Notes under the pieces: model-generated | Told to the model about the DNA's origin: nothing | Databases searched by the model: none | Seen by the model: only the letters and a program-made list of their open reading frames with translations | Assembly: GCF_000283155.1 (NCBI RefSeq) | Contig: NW_004454173.1 | Span: forward strand, 1,883,438-1,947,437 | Direction: 5' to 3' | Source of the DNA: Ceratotherium simum simum | Lineage: Eukaryota; Chordata; Mammalia; Perissodactyla; Rhinocerotidae | Length of the DNA: 64,000 nucleotides | Translations under genes and position numbers: made by a program | In this document: positions 33,216-44,730 of the stretch, in pieces | Numbering within the stretch: position 1 is the first letter of the stretch | Layout: the number at the start of each line of letters is the position of its first letter

Positions 33216-34969
33216 CAGTGTAGCTCTCTGGGGCCATTTCAATTTTACTTGCTCTGCCCTGTGTTCCTCTTCAGCACACTCTTACTTGCCACTATAGGCA
33301 AACCTGTTTGTAGCCTGGACCTTATGGTCTCCTTAGGCTGAGGCGACAGGAAGGTCTGAAGCAGAGGATGGTTTGAGAACTAGATCCAGAGCCCCAGACA
33401 TTCCCTACCCCCTAAGGAGGCCCACAGGCCCACTGGAGAGCCAGAGCACAGCTTGAGGATACATCTTGGAGAGACAGGAGTGCACGAGAAGGGAAATTGG
33501 GCACACGCCAATGACAAGCTTTTTCTACTTTCTTAATTCCCAGGAGTCTGCCTTTGGAACTGCTTCCATATGTGTCTTCTGGTTGCCTTTGATTATCCAG
33601 TCATCTAGACTCCCCAGAGGCAAAGGGGAACTTCTGCTTCTTAATGTGAACCCCCAAGTGGCCCCAAGGCTTGAGTTTCCCAGCAGCAAAATAATGCAAA
33701 AGAGAACAGTGCTTCCTTTCTGAGTCATGCTCATGGGGAGAGACCCCATAGGGTGAGGTGGGGTGTGTCTAAGGCCTGGAATGGTGAAGTTCAGTAGAAA
33801 CATCTAGAAATGTAGAGAGGACAAGTAGGGGCAGTGCTGGCTGGGTCCAAAGCCTTCATCCTGAGTGCTATTTCTGTTTGAAGGAGTCTCAGTGATGCAG
33901 GGCTTTCCCTCCCACCCCCACAATCCAAAAGGGTCTTGTGATCATAGAACTCAGTTGCAAGTGTCAGAAACTCGACTCAAAAAGCATCAGAATCATAATG
34001 ACCACTGCAGAATTGTCCCATGCCCACAACGAAGGTGGCCTTCCACGTGATTAAACTGAATACCTGACACTCCATCGGAAGTACCTGCTTTGGAAGTCTG
34101 TTTTAGGAGATGTAAGATATGACTCTAAAAGCTGCCCTTTGCCACCAACATGAGATCCAGAACTTTATGTTGGGCTGTGAGTTTTAAAGAGCATTCACAA
34201 GGGCTTCTAATTTGTAGATGAGCATCTGACTTTAAAGAATTATTATATGTTCTACAATTTCAGGGTCACTTGATTATAATCTCATTGGTACTATAACTAA
34301 GACAAACACAAGCAATGTCCAGATGGAAAGACTTAGGTAGGTCTACAGAACAAAGGTTGGAAATGCAGGCAAAATAGATTAGGAATTAAGAACTTTATAC
34401 TGGCATTAAACAAGAGCTGGTTTAAGTTAACACTAAGATTATTTTTATTCCTTGTCATTGTGCAGTTTTGTGGGATAAAACACTTACCAATTGCCCCAGC
34501 GTCACTCCTGGAGATTCTGAGGCTCTTCCGTGACCTCTTCTGGATCTTCCTAGTTAGAACCCGGCCTGCTGACAAAGAGGAGGCACTTCTGTGGTTCACC
34601 CAGGTTTGATGTAACAATACATCATAAAATCATCATCAGACTGCCTGTGACCTTTCCCACTGACATCAGAGATATGAAGAGGACATATTTTACAACTAGT
34701 TTATCTAGAAGACCCCACGCCCATGCATACTCTGCATTTCCTAACATGGTTTTTTCCAGACCTCTACAAACAGGAAACCAGAGTAAAGCCATTATTAGAG
34801 AACAGGTCAATGGAGTTTGTAGCCCTGAATTATCCAAGTAAATGCCTCCTCTACTGTAGTTTGCATGGGCAGACACTTACATGAGAATAAACCCAAACTA
34901 CCACAAGATTACCTTAAACTCATGTACTTCCATTTCCTTGGATCTCAAAGCTAATAATTTACGCTAGAA
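33216..34969. other. No gene or confident repeat
   Basis: Frames of 61-94 codons on both strands (33466-33803, 34333-34876) overlap each other and show no domain. Confidence 0.4.
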
Positions 34970-35135
34970 CAATGGCTCTCAAAGTGTGGGTCCACACAAG
35001 CAGCATCATATCACCTGGCAATTTGTGAGAATTGCTAACTCTGGGACTCCCCCACCCTAAACCTACTGAATGAGAAACTCGGGGGGTGTGGCCAGGAATC
35101 TGTGCTTTATGGAAACTGCAGAGAAGCTAGTGACA
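34970..35135 (-). mobile_element. MER5A hAT MITE, one end decayed
   Basis: 'caatggctctcaaagtgtgg', 'gcagcatcatatcacctgg', 'acctactgaatgagaaactc', 'ggggtgtggccaggaatctg' follow reverse MER5A. The final inverted repeat is not recognisable. Confidence 0.8.
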
Positions 35136-35377
35136 GAGAGGGCCTAGCATCACCCATAATAATGCTTTTTCTTTCAAAGGTGACTAACCTTTGTGCTGGG
35201 CCTATTAACAGTTTTGTTCTTTAGCCTTGTTTCGTTTTTCCAAACAAAGGAAGGATCTGAGTGAGGGAAGTCAACACTGTGGAGGACATGTGACCTCCTG
35301 GGGGTTGTTGGGTCCCTCCAGTTTTTCCTTTTGTTTCACCCTTTCTATTCCAGCAGGTAACAGGCATTTCTACTCTT

Positions 35378-35574
35378 TTTTTTTTTTTTTTTTGGTGAGG
35401 AAGATTGGCCCTGAGCTGACACCTGTGCCAATCTTCCTCTATTTTGTATATGGGACACCTCCACAGCATGGCTTGATGAGCGGTGTAGGTCCACGTCTGG
35501 GATCCGAACCCATGAACTCGGGCTGCTGAAGTGGAGTGCGCAAACCTACCTACTACACCACCAGGCCAGCCCCA
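35378..35574 (-). mobile_element. ERE SINE, antisense, perfect 16-bp duplication
   Basis: T-tail, 'ggtgaggaagattggccctg', 'ccaatcttcctctattttg', 'ccacagcatggcttgatgag', 'gggatccgaacccatgaact', 'ccaccaggccagcccc'. 'aggcatttctactctt' flanks it at 35362-35377 and 35575-35590 without mismatch. Frames of 100 and 135 codons across it are shadows. Confidence 0.97.
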
Positions 35575-35590
35575 AGGCATTTCTACTCTT

Positions 35591-38399
35591 ATCTGAGAAA
35601 CTGACTTGCTTTTTAACTTATTTTTCATTCTAATTCATTTGCAATGGATTTCCCAGAACATTATACCTCCTCTCTATTAGACATGCTCACTGGTCTGCTG
35701 ATCTGCTCACACTTGATTAAAGTTCTTCCTTGGAGAAAACTATCATAATTGGACATCTGGATTATTCATCTTCTTACCATCCATTTTGAGGCTCCAAGGC
35801 CATTAGAAGAGTTCTGGCTCAGGCCCAGTTGCAGAGTACACACTGGTAAGTAATGTTGTTTCTTGCCACCAGTTTATTGTAGAGTGTATATTTGTAATAA
35901 CATGGCCAGTGCTTCAAGTTGGTTTGTGTCCCCCAGGATACAACACCAGTGACTGTTTGTAAAGGAACACTCCTTGGAAAGATCACTTTGAAGGCTCCAT
36001 GTAAAAGTGACAATTTAAAACGACAAGAAATTTTTTAAGTTGCTTTATTTTGAAGGGTTTTGGTTTTCGAAAATTAAACATTGTAAACTCCCCAAGAACT
36101 CTTTTGTTGAAAATATTTTCTCACAAATCAATGCCAAATGAAGGCCATACACCGTGTTTTGTTCTGCATTTGGTACTGTCTCCAAATATCTTGAACAAAC
36201 CACATCACTGTGCTTCAGATCCATAGACCCTCACTTCTCTGGAAATGTATGATTGTCCATTACAGGAAAGTAGAAATGCAGGGGTTAGCAAGTCTGGACT
36301 AGGGTGGTAGCAGAAACAAATACATTATGAAAAACAGAAACAATTTGAATATTACAAGCATTTGTTCTCCCAAACCATTGCTGCAGAAAGCCATTCTTGC
36401 CATGCCTACGTGCTCAGCGGAAACTGGCTCTGAGTTTTGGTTATTAACCTCAGACTAAGGAAAGTGTTCACAGCTGGCCTAAGCTGAGGCAGTGTTGGGG
36501 AGACAGGAGAGGGTAGGGTGAGGGCTTCATACAAACCCCATTCGTGGGAAAAATAAAAAATTCTAGTCATCAAATCCCATGCCTTTGTCAAAACACATGT
36601 CACTTTACAGTTTGACTGCCAGTTGTATATAAACACTAGCTTCCCCTGTTGGGAAGGTGGCTGTTTTGTGAGAAAAGGCCATGGGCATGGGTTCCAGCCC
36701 GGCGGAGTACACTTTTGTGACTATTCCTATGGTCAAGGAATCATAGAAAATCAGGAGCCCCATATCTGACCCATTTCCCAATACAAGTCCAACTTGGAAT
36801 CACAGGTAGAAAAAGGTGTTTAAAAATGTAAGCATCAAGAAAGCAACCCTCCATATCACCAAGCCACTTCATTAAAAAAAAAAAAAAATCTAGCATGACT
36901 GATTTCTGACCTTTGCTCAAAAGAAACCTAATTTTGAATATTTTTAAAGTAAATATCTCAGTAATTTCCAGCGATGGAAATGAATTATAAAAACCTGACT
37001 TGAGAGCTTAATGGTGCTACATCCACTTTCTTTTGCCTACAGTGCATGTGGCTACATCTCTTCCAGGAATGTACAAATTGAATGATGGTTCATGCCTAGT
37101 TTGTCTGATCAATAATCATTGCTGAATACCACTTCTTCCACCTGAACCTGAACGTGAACCTGACCCTGAATTTGAACTTAAGGTGAAAAGCTGGGCAATC
37201 CTGGGAGTACTGTTAAGAATTTGCATAGCACAATTGGCATGCGGTGTTGTTCTTCTGTGTGCCTGGGTAGGGTTTTGAGGTGGTTTGTCTCTCTTTTGAA
37301 AGAAAAATCTGTCCTTATATAACACTTTTGCACTGCAGCTCTATATTCAGACAACTGTGAGATGTTCTCTTATTAGCATGTTGTTCTCCTGAAGGTCAGC
37401 CCCTTTGCAAATCCCTGCCCCCGGCAGGTGCTCCCACACTTACAATTGCAGTGACATTAATAATGAGAGCTATGAGTAAACGTGAGCCAAAGTATCAGCC
37501 AAGGCTTATGGATTTCATTTGAGACTTAGTGTGGCACTTTAATTTTTCACTCAACTTTCCTTTTAGGAATTACTTTGCTAAACATAGCCAGGTTGTCTTT
37601 GGTGGTAAGTAACATTATTACTTCTTGTTACTTACTGCTACTGATAATTAACAGAAATGACTAGCCCCAACTTTAGAAGTTAATGAGACTTGAAAGAAGC
37701 AGAGGTTTTTTTCCTTGCCAATTATATTAAATGATTTATAAATTTGGTTTAAAAAGCTCCTTGCCTTCTGATAGCATTGAGGAGCCAATTAGCATGTTCT
37801 CTGATTTGTTGACTTATTTTATATTCATTTATTCACTCAGTCATTCAGTAAATATATAAGAAATATCTACCATTCAGAAATTTTAGCAAGGAATTATTCA
37901 AAATCAAGATCTACTTATAAAACCTTGACAGAAAGACAATGTTAAATAAAAAGGCTTATTTTAGTTCTCAAACTTGGTCTCAACATAGACTTCAAGAAGG
38001 TTATTATATAAACCTGGAAGCAAATACTATTAGTCTTTACCATGCAATTTTTGATCAATATCCAAACTGTATTTCATATAACCAGATTTTGTAAATTGAT
38101 TCTTAAAAATTATCATAGGTAGGAGTAGATTAAATTCTCATTTCAAAGAAATATTACTACATACATTTTGCAATAAAGAGAATCTTTTGAAATGACAAAA
38201 GCAGCTGTTTGGTTAGGTTTTCTTGGTATTCTTGTAATGAATCCTCAGGAATATATACTAAAACCAATGTGGATATCACATATATTCACTACATAGGACT
38301 AAATTTATCAAATATCTATTAGTAACTAGCAATAAAAATTCTATTGTGGTATCTTTAATCCAGAAGCACTTGTAGCTTTATGAAACATTGATTCAGACG
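35591..38399. other. Long stretch without gene or named repeat
   Basis: One A-run at 36874-36888 and a hexamer repeat at 37141-37176. 'tattcatttattcactcagt' near 37820 may be an L2 tip. Several blocks between 37350 and 37800 look undecayed and complex, but I cannot judge conservation from one genome. Confidence 0.4.
37141..37176. repeat. Hexanucleotide (CCTGAA)n tandem repeat, six units
   Basis: Units: CCTGAA, CCTGAA, CGTGAA, CCTGAC, CCTGAA, TTTGAA. On the minus strand it lies in a 69-codon frame and gives a G/S/R-rich repeat; no other coding evidence. Confidence 0.85.
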
Positions 38400-38515
38400 T
38401 TATTTTTAATAAATATATATTGAAGATAAACTATGGGCCAGGTAGGCCCTGAAGATATAATTCATAACAAAATGGACATTCTCTCTGTCTTCATAGGACT
38501 TGGAATTCTGTAGGT
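38400..38515 (-). mobile_element. L2 LINE 3'-end fragment
   Basis: 'tttttaataaatatatattg', 'aaactatgggccaggtaggc', 'cctgaagatataattcataa', 'ctctctgtcttcataggact': degenerate reverse L2 3' terminus. Confidence 0.65.
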
Positions 38516-40454
38516 TGTGAGCATAATTTTTTTTTTTTTTTCAGTTTTTCCTCCATGAAAATAACCACACAATAGTTTCCTTTTTAAAGAAACAGAAAGC
38601 CAGCGATCAGGCCACTCTGAAAGTTACCTACAACTCTCATGCTTAGATATTCTTGGTTTTGGTTCTCCATACTGGGGACATTACTTATAGCTTTATAAAT
38701 GAGGTTTTCATGACACTAGAGAAATGATTCATAGCGAGAAGTCCTGGCTCTTCAAACAAAAAAGACAAACAAAACAAAAACAAAAAATAGAAAAACTTTA
38801 TCATTCACATTCTCTTGTAGTGTAAAGGACATCATCTTTGAAATTCAATCCTCCCTTACTCCCCACATCCCTCCACTCCCCATTATGTTCCCTTGATAAT
38901 TCATCCCTCTGTATGAGTTTTTTCTCTTTTCAATTGTCAGGAGCATTCCTGCTGTGTCTGGGCATGGACCTCCTCTTTGGTATTTGATTAATTACATGCA
39001 CTTGACCTAACTAAGAAGCCAGACTGTACTTTGAATGTACTTCAGTTGACAGAATTAAATAAAACTCTAACTAGAGAAGCATAAGAATCATGCTTCTATA
39101 CTATTAAAGCCAAAGTTTCTCATTAGCATCAATGGAAATTCAGATTTTATCCAAATAGGAAACAGAACAAAAAGTCCTAAGATGACAATGGTAGAGACCA
39201 CAGTGCAAATGGAGGAAGAGAGGCTGGAGACTGGATTCATACAGATGGAGGCTGGGAGGGCCCACAGGATCTGAGCTGGGTCCACAGGGAATTCCAAAGG
39301 GCAGGCTTCTAATCATGCCGGCTCCCTATCACCACTTGGGAAGTTGGCATCATTGCTCAGATCAGAGTACCTTTGAGTGAGGGAAATGAAAGGAATAAAG
39401 TTTATTTTGTACGTAAAGATTAGAAATAGCTTTGCAATCATCTCCCTTCCCCAGTCATATATAAATCATTCAACTGTATATCTCGATCTCTTTGCCAGGA
39501 TTTAACTTAGTTCAAACAACTAAGCATAAACTCCAATTGAGATGGAAAAAAATCTTTTCCTCTCAGGAAAATCAACTTAGTCTGCTGGCCTAATTGTCTG
39601 AATCTGTTGCTCATCTCAATACAGGATGTTCAGCCATTGAATTCAATTAAAGCATGGCTCTCAATCTCAGTACCCATAGAAATGGAAGCAGGGTGTGGTG
39701 AACCCCAATGCTCTTTGGCATCCTGTTTCCAGCTGGTGACTTGAACACACTGTCCAGCCAATGCTGGTCCTCCTGCCTACTGGGGCAGATCTGCAGAGTC
39801 TGGAGCTTTGGACTGGCATTCTTCCCACAACTCTGGGGTCTACACCACTTCATACTCCAAAGGGAGTTTTATTGCTGTTGGCATTTTCCTCTCACCTTCT
39901 ACTGATAAAGCAATCTCTTAACTGATGAATGGAAGTGAGCTTCCATTTCCTTCTGCATTACTCTTTTAAGAGATTTGGTGACACGGCTGGATTCTTGCTG
40001 ATCCTCATGTGGGCTGCCTGCTCTCTGCACTGTGCCAGTTGCCCCAAATGACCTAGAAAGATAAATGGGTAGTTATTGCCCCTTTCAAATATTCAGCATG
40101 ACATGATACTGCCATGGATAGCAGAGACTCTGGCTCCCTGCCCAATGATGGAGACGTGTTCTGGGGATCTTAGAATGCTGGTTCCCTAGCCAAAGAGCAC
40201 AACAATTCAGGAATGTGGTGGCTGTTTTTAGTGGCTCATGTATTTAAACATCAGGCCTGCTTGTCACTATATCGACTGTAAAACTGCTATAGTTGCCTAA
40301 CTCTGGAAATTAAAGAATTCTGTGCATTTCTGTATGTGTCAGATTATATTTGGTTTCTTTTCCAACCACCAAATAAAGCATTTCTTCAAAACAAATTGCC
40401 AGCCTTTTGCTTATCTAGTGGTTGAACTTCAGGGATGGAAGCTGTATTCATTCA
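38516..40454. other. No gene or confident repeat
   Basis: T-run at 38527-38541, A-rich patch 38757-38787. Frames at 39088-39297, 39647-39905 and 40322-40510 have no domain. Confidence 0.4.
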
Positions 40455-40535
40455 TTCCCTTCCTTACTCAACAAATGTTTATTAAACATCTTCTATGTAC
40501 CAGGTGCTAAAGAAGAGACTCCAAAAGCTAAAAAG
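40455..40535 (-). mobile_element. L2 LINE tip
   Basis: 'tccttactcaacaaatgttt', 'attaaacatcttctatgtac', 'caggtgctaaagaagagac': reverse L2 terminus. Confidence 0.65.
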
Positions 40536-40876
40536 GGCCCTAAAAAGTCACTTCTTTAGAAGGATCCAAGAAAGATGTTTGCAATTTTAAATCTCTACAA
40601 GAAATTCCACAACCTCTTGAAAACCTGCTCTAGAAGTGAATCCCACAAAGGTTGAGAAATTCTTTCAACGGCCCAAAATTGTTCTTGATGCAAGTCCTGC
40701 CTCATTGGCTTGAGTGAAGATGGAGAATGATAGTTTCAGCATAATTTGTGAAATAATCCTCTGTTTACTCATGGCCATTGAGTTACCAATTCCCCTTCTT
40801 ATCTAGGTAAAAAAGTCAATATTTTTGTCTTAACTTATGGGATCATTCTCTTATTCCTTTAATCAGATTAGCTATT

Positions 40877-41090
40877 CTTATTCAACAAGTATTTATTGAG
40901 TGGTCAGGGAAAGCTTCGAAGAAGAAGAAGAATTGCATCCTAAAAGGAGAGGTAGGATTTAAGCAGACTGAAAGGATATGGGATAGCATTGTAGAGGAGA
41001 GCATAGCCCAAGCAGAGGCATGGAAGTAGGACAAATTAACAAGTTGAGTGAGGGTGGGGTGAGGTGCTGAACAGAAGGAGACAGGGTAAG
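40877..41090 (-). mobile_element. L2 LINE 3' region with internal deletion
   Basis: 'ttcaacaagtatttattgag' runs directly into 'tggtcagggaaagcttcg', which in L2 lies over 200 bp further on, so the segment between was lost. Continues 'gtaggatttaagcagactga', 'agcagaggcatggaagtagg'. Confidence 0.7.
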
Positions 41091-41174
41091 AGAAGTCTAC
41101 AATAATCCAATTCTCCCCTGGAGGATGTTCATTTTCTCCCAAGATCTTGGGCTTTCTTTTTGTCAAGGATCTTC

Positions 41175-41316
41175 TGAGTGTAAGCAATAGAAACCTATCT
41201 TTTTGCTCCAGCAAAAAAGGAGAATTTATTATAAAGAATTAAGAGTATTTCAATGAACCTGAAGACAGGAGGTCAGAAAGACTCTCACAAGAAAGAAAGA
41301 GTGGGAAATGGCTATT

Positions 41317-41348
<32 letters not shown>

Positions 41349-41700
41349 ACACACACACACACACACTTCTGCTTCCCCCTGCCCATCTGACTCATCCTTC
41401 TCTCTCTTCAATTGTTTCTCAGCTTCTTCATGCACCTGGTTGCCCCATCAGCTCCTAAACATATAAGCCCCTAGTCCCAGGAGAGAGTATGTAGGATCAA
41501 TTAACCCAATCCCAATCATCAGGACAGACAATTCGATTGGCCAGACTGGGGTCAGATCTCCACCCTCAGTCCATCAATCATGGCCCAGGCAGGGTTAAGT
41601 AATGCAAAAGTGGCTCTACACACCCAGTTGTGGGTGGGTGGGCTCATTCTCAGAGAACACGTGGCTGTGGCAACAGACACCAGATGGAAACAGGCATGTG
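41175..41700. mobile_element. Old interspersed repeat (unnamed) with a CT/CA microsatellite
   Basis: 'gtaagcaatagaaacctatc', 'attggccagactggggtcag', 'ccaggcagggttaagtaatg' and 'cacgtggctgtggcaacaga' recall a dispersed mammalian element, also related to 52202-52733. Identification is an impression. Confidence 0.4.
41315..41367. repeat. Compound (CT)n-(CA)n microsatellite
   Basis: CT run broken by one 'gt', then a CA run of nine units. Antisense it encodes C-V-C-V and R-E-R-E low-complexity peptide in a 61-codon frame that is not a gene. Confidence 0.97.
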
Positions 41701-42318
41701 TGAATTTTCCTGAAAGGGGGACTAAAGAGGATGCACTCGTTCAGTGAAATGTTCCAGTCACTTTGGCAAAGCAGTCTGGGTTGGCAGAATGCCCTGTGTG
41801 AGGCTCAGTGAAGGAGAAACCAAACATCAGTGCCAGGGGTGTGAGGGCTCCAAACCATGAGGAGCAACAGAAAGAACTGTAGCTGCTCTTCTAGAGAAGC
41901 AAAGATTCAAGAAGATCTGCTGCTGCCGCCTCTCTTCAAACACCAGATGGGCTATCATTTTGAAGACAGATTCATCTCCAGGAAAAGGAACCAGATGAGG
42001 GATGGAACAGCCTGGAAATGGTGTGACAGCCTTAGACTTACTGAATTCTCTATTAAGGAAAGGATTGCAAAGTTGTGGAAATACCATTTTATGTGATGTT
42101 CATAGAGATAATTTAGATACACAATGGAGCATTAATTAGGTGACCTGTATTTACATGTAGACCTGCAAGTAGGTGGCCTTCCAACCCTCAAATTGTATGA
42201 TTTTTCTAATCAGTCAAGTCCCATCTTAGAAGACACAAGAAAGAATTTTTCAACAACAGGCCCTGAAGAGCAGCTCTAAACATCGAGAGGCAGGGTATCT
42301 GGGCACTAATTCTAGTTC
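41701..42318. other. No gene or confident repeat
   Basis: Opposed frames of 79 and 86 codons at 41827-42096 overlap almost entirely and show no domain. Confidence 0.4.
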
Positions 42319-42602
42319 GACATTTCTCAAACTTCATTGCATTGAACTCTAGTACCCATGAGATATTTATAGGTATTTTACAAAAACTGGGCTTCATTGT
42401 CAAATAAAATGCTAGTTTAAATAATGCAAAATAGGCTTCTTCACTACAGGATATCTTAGAGCCTTTAATAAGTTAATGTTTTATGAATCTCCAATGGGTG
42501 AGATACATTAAACAATGTTTCCCAGGCTTATCTGACGACATGAGGACCTCATGACATCATGTAGTCCATTAAGTCCCATGAAACAGCGTTTGGGAAATGC
42601 AT
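42319..42602. mobile_element. hAT (Charlie-like) MITE, ~284 bp
   Basis: Left end 'acatttctcaaacttc', right end 'agcgtttgggaaatgc' whose complement is 'gcatttcccaaacgct': clear inverted termini. No transposase remnant. An 8-bp duplication is not convincing. Confidence 0.6.
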
Positions 42603-42604
42603 GG

Positions 42605-42800
42605 TCTGTTGCCATGATTCTTCACCTTTTTGGGGGTCGCACACCCTTTCGAGAACCAAACAAAAGCTAGTGAACACTCCCCTCACCAACAATGGAAAAC
42701 GAACATGCATACACATGCACCAAATTTGGCACATAACTTAAAGAGGTCATAGACTACGGTGAATCATCCATAGATTCAGGTTTCTTGGACCCCAGGTGAT
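42605..42800. mobile_element. Second hAT-like MITE, adjacent
   Basis: 'tgattcttcacctttttggg', 'cacaccctttcgagaacc', 'gcatacacatgcaccaaa', 'aatcatccatagattcagg', 'ttcttggaccccaggt' follow the order of a Charlie-group MITE with 'ggttctcaacctttttggg' at its start. Family not named. Confidence 0.5.
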
Positions 42801-44194
42801 AAATTCCTATCCTAGATAATCTAAATTTATAAATAATTTTCTCTTCATTCATACATCCCCAGAGGGTCATAAGATGGAGGCACAAATCTTCCTTATTGCG
42901 CTGCACATGTGAATGTTACACAGTTCTCTCCGGACATGCGCTAGTGCCATCCTTTGGTGTGCGCTACCTGAAAGAAGGCATGACTCCTACTGCCTTTGAG
43001 ATATCTCCAAATTTATCTTCCCTCTGGTGGACTCTCACTCAATGTTAAGGTTCTTTCCAAACCAGAAGTCCTATTTAACTTGATGAATGAAGAAATATTT
43101 GAAAGATGTTTCATATTATTTTAAGGTCATTTTAAGTTTTCTCCAACAAAAAACGTCTAAAGAACTAAGTGTGAGTATTGTTCTTATTCCACTATGCAGA
43201 TCTTCAGGAAATTTCAGTGTTTATGGAAACATGATCTTGGGGGAGGAGAAGCCCCTCCTCATTTTTTACAAAGGGTCCTTCATGACCCCAGCCCTGGTGT
43301 CACTAGGAGAATGAAATATTTAAGGACAGAAGATGAACAAGTGAAAAAGCAAAGGGCAAATAGTTCAGATTAAATGAGTTGTCTAAATTATTATAAAATA
43401 GCACAGGTAAAAATAATAAGCTTATCACTTCTAAATTACTTCAGTCCTATAAAAAAGGAAGAGTTTTAAAATGGGCATTTAAAAGGACTAACTCCAATGC
43501 ATGCATGTGGAAGCCAGATATATTACTTCTTGTGCATCTGTCATTAATTTTATAATTGAAGTTTATGAATATCCCAGTTGAAAAACAAATGGTTTATATC
43601 AATGGAAATGATTTAGTTTTTATTTTTATCAAAGTTAATGCATGTTAATAATTCTCTTTCAGAGTAATAGCTGTTTGCACATTATAAGCACATCTTATGT
43701 TTTCCATATAAGGATATCCGACGGAAAATTTTTTTTCTCCTTGGCCTTCTTATAGTCAGCATATTTCCGTTCATACAAGAAGAAAGTATCCACTTGAAGT
43801 GTATGGAGAAATGTTTTTTTGACTAACAGATGTCTATGCTAGAGTAAGCAGGAAGTCTTACAGCTCCTTCCCAACACAAAGGCCCACTCACGATAAAAGA
43901 AAAGACCAAACAGCTTGGGAATAAATAAGGCAACTTCTATTCCAGCAAACATCTGTCCTAATCCAGCTAGGAAGGTGGAAAAAGAAAATCCTTAGTACCT
44001 CATACTTAAGTACATTTTTCTTTCTTTTACCCCTTTCCTACCCTTTTAGCAACCATTCTCAATATTATGGAAAAATCAGCCAAAGTATTGCTTTATTTGT
44101 TCTACCACCAATATTTTAATCTGGAATTCTTAACAGCCAGCCTCTAGCTATAAGAAAGCAAGTTTTCTCAGAAAGACATGAACTCTATGAGCTG
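42801..44194. other. No gene or confident repeat
   Basis: AT-rich; one 75-codon frame (43087-43314) without domain. The 43560-43760 block is AT-rich but not tandemly repetitive. Confidence 0.4.
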
Positions 44195-44280
44195 GAGATG
44201 AATCTAAAATCCAGTTTAGTCTTATGCAATGTTATATGTCAATTATGTCTCAATAAAGCCGGAAGAAAAAAAAACAAAAT
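44195..44280 (+). mobile_element. L1 LINE 3' tip
   Basis: 'ttatatgtcaattatgtctc' followed by 'aataaagccggaag' and an A-rich tail is the L1M 3' end. Only the last ~80 bp is present. Confidence 0.75.
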
Positions 44281-44284
44281 CCGA

Positions 44285-44730
44285 TTTGGTCATTGATATT
44301 TATTGAGCACCACTGTATGCCATTCACTGTTCTAGGCACAGTGGATACAGAGGTGTGCATGGTGGGCATCCCTTATCAGCAAAGAGAGCCAATAAACATG
44401 GAATCAAAGAGGTAAGAAAGTTAATTTTAGAAAGTGATAAAAAAAATAGGGTGATATGATAAAAAATGACTGGTAGAAGACAGGGACAAGGCTAATATTG
44501 AGTGGGTGATACGTGGAGGTGATATGTGAACAGAGGCAAGAATGCCAAGGAAGAGCAGCCTTCTGTAGAGCTAGGGCAGAGTCTTCCAGAAAGAGAAAAC
44601 AGCAAGCACCAACGACATGAGGTGGAAACAAGCTTTGTTCAAACCACAGAGAGAATGCTCAAGCGGCTGGAGCACAGTGCACAGGGGGAAGTGAAAGGAG
44701 ACGAGTTGAGCAGGCTAAGTGTCCATCAGA
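44285..44730 (-). mobile_element. L2 LINE, antisense, ~445 bp
   Basis: 'gatatttattgagcaccact', 'cactgttctaggcacagtgg', 'gccaataaacatggaatc', 'agtcttccagaaagagaaaa', 'gcaagcaccaacgacatg': reverse L2 3' UTR in order. The overlapping sense (92 codons) and antisense (75 codons) frames are shadows. Confidence 0.8.

Noticed and set aside
37116..37325. Antisense frame with a G/S/R repeat peptide
   Set aside because: Translation of the CCTGAA hexamer tandem; no other support.
41250..41435. Antisense R-E-R-E/C-V-C-V frame
   Set aside because: CT/CA microsatellite translation.
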